Origin: Sphacelaria rigidula
Taxonomy: Eukaryota; Phaeophyceae; Sphacelariales
Assembly: GCA_964200075.2 (NCBI GenBank)
Contig: CAXNAA020000261.1
Coordinates: 1-23,464, forward strand
DNA length: 23,464 nucleotides
Direction of reading: 5' to 3'
Positions 10,720-17,471 of this stretch are shown here, piece by piece (position 1 is the stretch's first letter; each line of letters starts with the position of its first letter). The notes below the pieces were generated by a model. The model worked only from the letters and a program-made list of their open reading frames with translations. It did no database searches and was not told the origin of the DNA. Both the position numbers and the translations under genes were made by a program.

Positions 10720-11330
10720 AAGAAACTGACCATCTATACAGTAGTCTAAACCGTGGATTGAATATGGGTCATCTGATGACTTTGCTAGTGGTCCTACGGT
10801 TGCGGAAGCTCAACACGGCTTTCGCAAATCGTACAGATTTGACAAAAGACCGCCAGGCGCACAAGTGATCACATAAAATACTTCAGGACATGTTGCAAGT
10901 TGGAAGACAGGACCACGTTTGGCCATTGCTTTCATATACCATGCACAGTACAATGTGGTACAGTATAGCAAGGTTTTGTGCGAATTGACGTCCAATGGTA
11001 AATTACGTGCTGCACCAGGGAACTTGGCATGGTCAAAAGTGAGCGGTTTTTCCAAGTTTTAGACTGCAGAATGCTAGCGGGCGTACATGAACGCAACCGT
11101 CTTCAGTTCACCTCGTAAGTGCCTCAGGACGAAGATGCCGCAACCATATCTTTTTTGACTCTGAACTTTGCCTTTTGTTATTATTTCCCAACCATGGGCG
11201 TCAGTAGCAAATGACATATCTTACCCGAGGATAGGCGGGGGTAGTTCTGAAAGACTACTTGTGATCGCAAGCCAATGGAAAGCTTCGACACGCCGGGCAG
11301 ATCAGCTCCCTATAGCCCAAGCGAGCTCTT
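10720..11330. other. No supportable gene
   Basis: A minus-strand ORF at 10810-11055 (about 80 codons, no ATG at its start) reads as moderately protein-like but matches nothing I know. Nothing else of note lies before the minisatellite begins. Confidence 0.4.
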
Positions 11331-11670
11331 TTTGAGCGTAGCTCCCTCGTGAGCTATGAGAGCTGCATGAGCTACGCATGTTCTCCCTGGGGTAAGATGT
11401 GAGAGCTGTATGAACTACACATGTTTACCGTACGTGAACTACCAACCCGTAGCTCATCAGCTCATATTCGTCCTGGGGTGAGCTATGGGAGCTATATGAG
11501 CTACGCGTGTTTACCGTACGTGAGCCACCAACCCGTAGCACATCCGCTCAGATCCGTCCTGGGTGAGCTATATGAGCTACGCACGTTTGCCCTGGGTGAG
11601 CTATGAGAGCTGCATGAGCAACACATGTTTGCCTTGGATAAGCTATGAGAGTTAGGAGAGCTACGATTGC
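11331..11670. repeat. Minisatellite block A, about 42-bp monomers (8 copies)
   Basis: Repeat starts marked by the GTGAGCTA word (or variants) lie at about 11349, 11392, 11434, 11478, 11520, 11563, 11596 and 11638. Steps are 42-44 bp except one of 33 bp, where a 9-bp sub-unit is missing. Two monomer types occur. One has GAGCT words spaced 9 bp apart (GAGCTATGA, GAGCTGCAT, GAGCTAC). The other has a perfect inverted repeat TGAGCTAC-caaccc-GTAGCTCA (8-bp stem, 6-base loop). The types alternate in part, giving dimers of about 86 bp. The 42-bp period is divisible by three, which explains the repetitive peptides in ORFs here. Confidence 0.9.
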
Positions 11671-11674
11671 TTAT

Positions 11675-11781
11675 CCCTTTGACCGCGAGGGTAGGAGGTC
11701 TCTGAATCGGCGTCATTCACACCCGAAAAATAAAGTGAGTTATGCTGATTTATGAGATGGCCAACCCTCGCGGTCGAAGGG
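11675..11781. mobile_element. 107-bp MITE with CCCTTTGACCGCGAGGGT termini (copy 1)
   Basis: The left terminus CCCTTTGACCGCGAGGGT (11675-11692) is mirrored by ACCCTCGCGGTCGAAGGG (11764-11781), 17 of 18 positions matching. Immediate flanks are TTAT and CTAA, each one base from TTAA. Known: piggyBac-superfamily elements insert at TTAA and often begin CCCTTT or CCC. I infer a short non-autonomous piggyBac-like element, too small to encode anything. It sits at the end of minisatellite block A. Confidence 0.6.
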
Positions 11782-11785
11782 CTAA

Positions 11786-11884
11786 CCCCTTGACGGCGAG
11801 CATAAGTCATCTGTTGAATCGGCTCCAATTTAACTTGTAAAACGTATGCATGACCAGATGGACTCGTACCCTCGCGGCCAACCG
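11786..11884. mobile_element. About 99-bp diverged second copy of the same MITE
   Basis: It begins directly after the CTAA flank of copy 1 with CCCCTTGACGGCGAG. It shares the internal word GAATCGGC with copy 1 at a similar distance from the end. It closes with CCCTCGCGGCCAACCG, a degraded inverse of the start. The two copies lie in the same orientation and share the 4-bp CTAA between them. The terminal match is poor, so this is an older copy. Confidence 0.45.
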
Positions 11885-12110
11885 ATCAAAAGAAATGAGT
11901 CGGTCCATTATTGTAGAAACTGAGTATCAATACTTTTTTCAACTATCCGACCAAGCGAACGAGGATATGTGTCGGCTTCTTTTTTTCCTATCGCGAAGAG
12001 TGAGGCAAAACATCACAACCTAATGATATGTGGCCCATCCGTTCGAACAAGAATGTTACATCATACGCGACACGGGGTTGGCCAGCGGCGAGCTAGGCAA
12101 ATGACGTGAG
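11885..12110. other. Spacer between minisatellite blocks
   Basis: Sequence with no recognised gene. Its left edge (CGGCCAACC) and the stretch at 12074-12092 (GGGGTTGGCC...GGCGAG) are roughly inverse to one another, so it may be bounded by further degraded ends of the same small element family. Confidence 0.35.
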
Positions 12111-12710
12111 TGAGCCACGACCATGTGTCCCTAGGGTGAGCTACCGGGCGTAGCTCATCCGCTCATGCTTTCCCCGGGTGAGCTACAAGAGCTGCGTCAG
12201 CTACACATGTTTGCCTTGGGTGAGCTATCAAGCGTAGCTCATCCGCATATGTTTTCCCTGGGTGAGCTACAAGACCTACATGAGCTGCACATGTTTGCCC
12301 TGGGTGAGCTATCAACCCGTAACCCATCAGCTCATATTCGCCCTGAGTGAGCTATGGGATTTGCATAAGCTACGCATGTTTACCGTACGTGAGCTACCAA
12401 CCCGTAGCTCATCAGCTCAGATCCGTCCTGGGTAAGCTACGACGTCGTATGAGAGCTGCATGAGCTGCGCATGTTTGCCCTGGGTTAGCTACCAACCCGT
12501 AGCCCATCAGCTCATCTTCGCCCTGGGTGAGCTATGAGTGCTGCATGAGCTACGCATGCTTGTCCTGGGTGAGCTACCAACTCGTAGCTCATCGGCGCAC
12601 GTTTACCTTGTGTTGAGCTATCGGAGGTAGCTCACATATACATGTTTGACTATAAGTGAGCTACCGCCCGCAGATGAGCTTGCTCATGAGCTGTCCTACG
12701 TGTGAAAGCT
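12111..12710. repeat. Minisatellite block B, about 42-bp monomers (13 copies)
   Basis: Same monomers as block A. Starts lie at 12136, 12178, 12220, 12262, 12304, 12347, 12389, 12432, 12484, 12527, 12569, about 12612 and 12656. The spacing is strictly 42-44 bp except for one 52-bp step, caused by a 10-bp insertion that is itself a perfect palindrome (ACGACGTCGT, about 12440-12449). Monomers carrying the GAGCTAC/GTAGCTC inverted repeat and monomers with 9-bp-spaced GAGCT words are interspersed. The array decays at its right edge, where GATGAGCTTGCTCATGAGC gives further small palindromes. Confidence 0.9.
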
Positions 12711-13486
12711 CTCCTGCGATGCATTCTGTGTAACAAAAAAAGGACATCTTTGTTTCAAGATTGTAAACTAATGGCCAGCTTAGCACGTTGGGCGTGAAGC
12801 CGCTATTTGTCCGAGTTGAGATAGGCTGTCAGTTTCACTTTTTTTAGCTTCAAGTTTGCTCACCCAACCAGATGTTCCAGGTATCTCAGAGCGAGTGTGG
12901 GCTGAAACTACAAGTACCGGTGTTTCCCCTGTATACGTGTTTCGTTGTGTTCCGGCCAACGATACTGGAGCGACATCAGCTTTTGTTTTCAAAAGCAATC
13001 TGTAGCGGCAATTTTCGAGTAATATATGTCAGGTTCCGTTTGCGTGAGAAATACTCAAATGCTCTCTTTCTCTCCGCTGCCCAGCTCATCTACCATGAAA
13101 CGGGTTGCAGTTCACACCCAGCACGGGGCGTGTCGTCAACGCGGCTCAAATCCGCCGTCAGCTGCCCCACCAGTTGTGCTGCTCTACCAAGTCTACACGG
13201 GACTGGAAACAAAGTTTTGAAAAGTACAAGCTGAGCCGGCCACGACTTCGCTGCTGCAGCCCACTGGCCACGCGCGGCGCAATATTTCGAATTTCGGGGT
13301 GAAACTCCGACCCCAGATAAACTCAGAGGCTAACCCCTGGCCAGGAATCAAATTGATTTTTTGTTTTCACCCCAACTCCACATGACGTCATCCTTTCAGC
13401 TGTCTGAACCCCCCTTGAAGAAGAGAAGAATAGAGACAAGATCTGATCCCTTATCGAGCGTAGGCCCACGTGTCGCCTAGCTGGTG
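12711..13486. other. No supportable gene
   Basis: Overlapping short ORFs only. A weak inverted pair (GGGGTGAAAC near 13297 and TTTTCACCCC near 13365) spans about 80 bp and might be a degraded small element. No clear target duplication is seen. Confidence 0.4.
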
Positions 13487-14366
13487 TCAAAATGTCACCT
13501 CTTTATTCGATAATTGCGCCGCGCGTGGGTGTTTTTGCGTAAGTAGTGGCTGGATGGAGGCTACGAGCTTGGTCGGCCTGAAACCTGATACCGTATTCTT
13601 CCAACCAACATACCTGGAGAACCGTGGCGAGATATCGCGAACAATTTCTGTGACCGGGAGATGGCCCATTCGTAAGCTCCGGCAGCTCTTGATGTACTCG
13701 AACGTGTTCCATCCGTAGGAAAGGTCGTGTACCGGTACATATGCTGGTCTGCGCAGCGTGAGGTTACCCACGAGGAAAACGAGCATCCCTTCGCGCCTTT
13801 TCGTGCATGTGCAGTATATGGCAGACGAGAAAAGCTTTGAGATGATGGTTAATATTTTCATGGGTGCCGTGTGAACGAGGTCGCGGCCGTACGAGACGCG
13901 GTTGAACCATTGAAGAAAAACGTCACGCGAACAAGCAATGGGATGCTTCGAAATCAAGGCTTCACCGGATAACAAGGCCTCGGGGAGTTAAACGTTACAT
14001 CTCAAGGTACAAAATTCACACAAACCCTATCCTTGTCATCCATACTCTGAGCCTACTGCTTGGTGATAAATCCCGGCTCCATGTCAGTGGGTTACTGTGC
14101 GCTTTGAAGACCTTTCGCAGTTCCTCGACCAGGTCTTTGGATTCGTCCTGCGAAGCGACGCACCCGCCTGAGTGTCAGTATCGATGCCTGGGACATGGAG
14201 TTGAGCACGTTATCATGCTGGTTCTTCGGATGTTCGTTTGTGTCACGCCGATACCGCAGTTTCGACATCCCGGATGAGATTGAGTACTCGCTTCCCCACC
14301 CTGCAATCTTTGCGTAAAACTTTGGCGATAGCTAGAGGATGTGCCGGCAGCTCTACACCACTAATT
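13487..14366 (-). pseudogene. Broken copy of an unrecognised coding module (left, longer copy)
   Basis: Reading leftwards from about 14366, short open segments in different frames follow one another: one with RVLNLIRDV (about 14265-14291), one with NSMSQASILTLRR (about 14165-14200), then DESKDLVEELRKVF (about 14106-14147). Stops at 14013-14015 and 13994-13996 separate these from a 168-codon open frame at 13487-13993 that has no early ATG. Third codon positions favour G/C along much of this, as expected of former coding sequence. The first three segments are matched by the opposing copy at 14367-14603, with frameshifts only on this side. I recognise no family. Membership of the 13487-13993 frame in the same ancestral gene is inferred from strand and spacing. 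Introns rather than frameshifts would be an alternative explanation for the frame changes. Confidence 0.5.
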
Positions 14367-14575
14367 GCTATCGCCGAAGTTTCAACCCTAAGATCGCGGG
14401 GGGGGGGGGGTGAAAATCGAGTACTCGTGCTTACTCGGGATGTCTTTCGGCGTGATGTCAACAACGAAGATCCGAAGAGTCTGCACGACGACATGCTCAC
14501 GTCGATGTCCCAGGCGTTGATCCTGATGCTCAGGGGGGCGCGTAGCTTCTCCCACAACGAACCCGCGACTTGTGC
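14130..14575. repeat. Large inverted repeat, two arms of about 205 bp with a 34-bp centre
   Basis: The left arm (about 14130-14332) and right arm (14367 to about 14575) are reverse complements with many substitutions and small gaps. The inner ends are AAACTTTGGCGATAGC (14317-14332) and GCTATCGCCGAAGTTT (14367-14382), with one mismatch. Further out, CGAGTACTC, the GACATCCCG/CGGGATGTC pair, CTTCGGAT, the CCTGGGACAT/ATGTCCCAGG pair and CCTGAG/CTCAGG correspond in order. The right arm holds a 13-base G run at 14398-14410. Similarity follows reading frames, so this is two gene copies placed head to head rather than a typical transposon terminus. Confidence 0.75.
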
Positions 14576-14603
14576 CGAAACAATGCATCAGCAAGCACTT
14601 TGA
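14367..14603 (+). pseudogene. Head-to-head partner copy of the same unrecognised module (right copy)
   Basis: A continuous frame runs to the stop at 14603: AIAEVSTLRSRGGGG, then NRVLVLTRDVFRRDVNNEDP, then HDDMLTSMSQALILMLRG, then HNEPATCAET. These segments align in order with AIAKV, RVLNLIRDV, RRDTNEHPK, NSMSQASILTLRR and QDESKDLVEE of the left copy. Many of the DNA differences fall at third codon positions (CAC/CAT, GAC/GAT, TCG/TCC, GCG/GCA), as expected if both once coded. The frame stays open leftwards to 14238, but that part is antisense to the left copy and not meaningful. It is shorter than the left copy and stops early. Function is unknown; no known domain is recognised. Confidence 0.45.
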
Positions 14604-14870
14604 TGGTTCCTTTTGCTGTCATGCACGTAAAAGGAATGTGTAGAGAATGCAGGTGCCGCGTGTGCGCCCACGCGGGCAGAGGAATCGCGAGCAGAGGGTG
14701 CGGCGTGTATCGAGGGAGGACGCATCACGTCGGCTGTTTTTCAGTGTGCTACGCGTCACGTGGGCTGTACCTATCCGAATACGGCATGTGTACAGCGGAG
14801 TCTGTAGGGCTGCGTCCGCTAAGAGAGGTCAGCTTTGTCTCTTGAAAACACATGGTAGCATTTATTTCTA
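14604..14870. other. Spacer, no supportable gene
   Basis: Two overlapping plus-strand ORFs rich in Arg and Cys, with no recognisable domain. They are most likely non-coding. Confidence 0.4.
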
Positions 14871-14959
14871 TCCTTTGACCGCCAGGGGGGCTCGTGTCTC
14901 TAATGATCGCTTCAAAAATGACTGCAAAACCCAGATGATCTACCGTGACGGCCGAAGGG
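14871..14959. mobile_element. About 89-bp MITE related to the 11675-11884 pair (copy 3)
   Basis: The left end TCCTTTGACCGCCAGGG (14871-14887) is mirrored by CCGTGACGGCCGAAGGG (14943-14959), matching at 12 of 17 positions. It clearly resembles the CCCTTTGACCGCGAGGGT terminus at 11675. Flanks TCTA and ATGA are only loosely TTAA-like, so the target-site signal is eroded. The interior has no similarity I can see to copies 1 and 2. Confidence 0.45.
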
Positions 14960-15256
14960 ATGAAATTCGGAGCTGGCAACAGTAGACGGATGGCGCTCTA
15001 CAGCGAGGTAACCGAATCTGATGTTGATATTCGTCTGTCCCATTCTCCAATGGTGCACTCGACACTATATGACGGAAAATAATAATCTGATTGTCTGTCT
15101 GTCCGACATTTTACTTATCAGGCCTAACCCTTGCCAATTTTTCATTTTTTTCGCATCTCATCACCCCTGCGGTTTGACCTCCGTGCGGTAACGACTGCCA
15201 ATAATCATCACGCAGACTCCCGACCTTGGCCAAACCCCACCTTTTGGGTTGGCATG
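14960..15256. other. Spacer, nothing recognised
   Basis: Unique sequence. A 258-codon frame at 15131-15907 (+) opens here without an early ATG and then runs across the degenerate repeats that follow. I treat it as non-coding because the repeat copies inside it fall in different frames. Confidence 0.4.
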
Positions 15257-16330
15257 TGTGTCGACTTAACACATTTGACTGAACAGGGACATGGTGCGGG
15301 AGTGTTGGTCATGATCCAATCCGCGAGACCAAAATGCAAGGCGGGTACCGGGCAGAGATGGATTGCTTGCTCCCTTGAGACCACAGACTCGTCCCGAGCA
15401 AGAGAAGGGGTTCGATGTGTTACGGAAAAAACTAGAGCCGAACGTGGGAGGGGATGTACTCATAATATTGCATGCCACAGTCATACGCCAAACGTGGGGG
15501 GGGGTTCATTTGAAATATACATGTCCCGACCCACCTCCAGCATACAGTACGCGGATTACCGAATACGCGGTGGATATGCACTACAGCTACCCACCTCCAG
15601 CATACGCACACTACCGACCACGCGGTGGATATGTATTACACCTATTATTGTTGTGATGAGATCGCCAGCTATCATGTGTCTCTTCGAAGCGTATGTCGGA
15701 CTTCTCACGTCTGAGTCATGCACCCCGATCGAGAGCAGCACGCGAACGTCGTTCATCGGCGCTGCATTGCAGTCGAAATTGTCAACGACAGTGTGTTGTT
15801 CCGACGAGGGCGCCAAGTATTGGTGCCTCTTGAAATTCATATTAGAAACGACTGACAACAGCGATCACGCAAGCGCTCTGCCTGGGTGTGTCGACTTCTC
15901 ACATTGAACTGAAAAAGGTTATAATCGTGGGCGGTGATATGTGAAGAATGTGCGCCTCCCGACCACCTCTGGCATTCATGGACTACTGACCACGCTGTGG
16001 ATATGCGTTGTTGCAGCTGTCTGGGTTAGGGCTATACGTTTAGTGCTTCTGTAATGAGCATACACGGACTACGGGCATTTTATACTGCCCTGTAGTGTTT
16101 TAATGAATTTTGTGATGGATTCATGACCAAGCACGAACTACCGGCGTTACAGCTTTTTGCACTGTTGTGAGAAATTCATTTCACTAAAGCATCGTGTTGT
16201 TGTGTCCCTTCACATCCAGCGCTGGCTTGAAGCCCAATCGTGGCGGGTGTTGTGTGAAGAATGCACATGCCCTCTCACCCCATGCATTGAGACATGTTTC
16301 TGGTGGCAGGTTGACACAACACCTTGAAAC
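15257..16330. repeat. Nested degenerate direct repeats
   Basis: TGTGTCGACTT, then CACATT and ACTGAA, occurs at 15257 and again at 15887. A related start (TGTGTCCCTTCACAT) lies at 16201, 314 bp after the second; the first two are 630 bp apart. The word ATCGTGG, then GGTG, then TGTGAAGAATG occurs at 15924 and 16237, 313 bp apart. A block ending in GGTGGATATG recurs around 15568, 15622 and 15993. Another pair (AGCATACACGGACTACGGGC near 16057; AGCACGAACTACCGGCGTT near 16131) is spaced about 75 bp. Together they suggest an old, roughly 315-bp repeat family that has decayed. Confidence 0.5.
15531..15650. repeat. Two adjacent 60-bp tandem units
   Basis: Both units start CCACCTCCAGCATAC (15531 and 15591) and contain ACGCGGTGGATATG followed by a TTACA/CTACA word. 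The second has a short internal deletion. A third diverged version (CCACCTCTGGCATTC ... GCTGTGGATATG) lies at about 15961-16002. Confidence 0.75.
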
Positions 16331-16456
16331 AGCTCCACGGAAAATCTTTCATCTGTGTGTGTGTTGTCATCCCATCCATTCTGGACGCCGGCCTACACCT
16401 TTCGGTGTATGTGGGCGCACCAGCCGGGGTCACACAGGAGGAAAGTCAACAGAGGA

Positions 16457-16716
16457 TTTTTTGTTTGTTTGTTTGTTTTTAGTACTCCGCCTTCCTTCTG
16501 CGGTGCCCGCCTTTTTTTTTTATCGCGAGAGGGATTCAGCAATCCCTTTCCCTCGTCGACCATTGAGTCGATTTTTGTGTACCCACGACATAAGTCGCTC
16601 TCCACTGTTGGGCATGGTGTGAGGAAAAATCCCAGATCGTGTGACTACACCGAGACTCGAACCCACGACCGAACCGTCAGAGGGTTTCGGGGTTACCAAC
16701 AGAGCCACCGGGGCGA
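16457..16716 (-). mobile_element. tRNA-derived SINE-like unit
   Basis: On the minus strand an A-box-like TGGCTCTGTTGG (16696-16707) is followed by a near-perfect B box, GGGTTCGAGTCTCG (16651-16664), at the spacing of an RNA polymerase III tRNA promoter. An anticodon-like arm between them has AACC/GGTT pairing around the 7-base loop CTCTGAC, with U33 and a purine at 37. Acceptor and D stems do not pair, so it is not a functional tRNA. About 180 bp of unrelated body follow. The unit ends in an A-rich (AAAC)n-type tail (TTTG repeats on the + strand, 16457-16480); an internal A10 at about 16511-16520 is an alternative end. Known: tRNA-derived SINEs have exactly this head-body-tail plan. No target duplication was found and no second copy lies in the window. 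Confidence 0.55.
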
Positions 16717-17103
16717 CCGCCGAGTAGTGGTTACCATTCACCGGCTCTGCCCGTACCCCAGCGTCCCGAAGGGCTACCCTATAGAAGGAGCGTCCGTCGC
16801 CGGGGTGGATACGCTCGTGTGCGTGACAATTTGTTTTCGATTTATCGGCACCAATTTGGTGCGTTGCTTCCGTTTGGCTCTCGACTGAAACATCATGACC
16901 AACTAATGTGGTACGCTATACTGTACTCAGATATGTACCCCGTTCCACGTGTTTTGAAATCAGCCGAGGTCATTCTCCACGTTACCGACATTGCGAAAGC
17001 TGTTCACTCCAGTGGAGAAGAGCATGCCATTATCGTCCACTGGCATGACACAACAATATGTCAGGATCTTTGAGTTTCAAAGGAGAGTTCACCCCAACGG
17101 CGT
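16717..17103. other. No supportable gene
   Basis: A plus-strand ORF at 16819-17073 has no recognised domain. Nothing else stands out. Confidence 0.4.
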
Positions 17104-17349
17104 GTGTGTGCGACACTGAAGTTGGTATCGTTGCGGAAATATAAGGTGGTAAAACCCGATGCACAAGAAAATGAAAAGAGCGCAAACTTTTGGCTCGAGA
17201 AACCTTCGGCCACGTCAAGTTCGGGTTTTGCCCGAGTAGAGCGATTTTTGCGATTTGGGATGGACATGATTGAAAATGCGACGGAGTGGTTTCGGACGAG
17301 GAGTAGCTTGCCTCTGCGCAAGAGGTCAGCTGAAACGAGGAGTTTTTAG
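17104..17349 (+). CDS. Unidentified short ORF, possible terminal exon or remnant
   Basis: About 81 codons ending TAG at 17349. The frame opens at a GTG, with no ATG near its start. The translation looks protein-like (GFARVERFLRFGMDMIENAT, then EWFRTRSS) and codon usage is G/C-leaning at third positions. A canonical AATAAA polyadenylation word lies at 17466-17471, about 117 bases after the stop, which would suit a 3' exon. No splice acceptor was demonstrated and no family is recognised. Confidence 0.25.
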   Translation: MCATLKLVSLRKYKVVKPDAQENEKSANFWLEKPSATSSSGFARVERFLRFGMDMIENATEWFRTRSSLPLRKRSAETRSF

Positions 17350-17465
17350 CGTGTATTTTTCTAGCGTTTTTTTTTGTCCTCGCAAAAGGGGCGAAATACG
17401 GGTATTTTCGGGCCGACAGATATTTTTGGGCCGTGCGGCCGCGTGGGGTAAGCGAAATCTGCTTT

Positions 17466-17471
17466 AATAAA
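17466..17471 (+). promoter_or_regulatory. Possible AATAAA polyadenylation signal
   Basis: A canonical hexamer, placed plausibly downstream of the ORF ending at 17349. Such hexamers are common by chance in A/T-rich DNA, and its use is unproven. Confidence 0.25.

Noticed and set aside
11421-12350. Repetitive peptides in ORFs across the minisatellite (for example MFALGEL units)
   Set aside because: They arise because 42 bp is divisible by three. Frames are broken by 43-44-bp steps and there is no long continuous ORF.
11331-12710. CRISPR array
   Set aside because: Monomers are contiguous and similar throughout, with no unique spacers, and the context is eukaryotic.
13297-13375. Small element bounded by GGGGTGAAAC and TTTTCACCCC
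   Set aside because: The inverted match is about 10 bp with no target duplication, too weak to call.
15131-15907. 258-codon plus-strand ORF
   Set aside because: It lacks an early ATG and recognisable domains, and it crosses degenerate repeats whose copies lie in different frames.
16640-16716. Functional tRNA gene on the minus strand
   Set aside because: The A/B boxes and an anticodon-like arm are present, but acceptor and D stems do not pair; a SINE head fits better.
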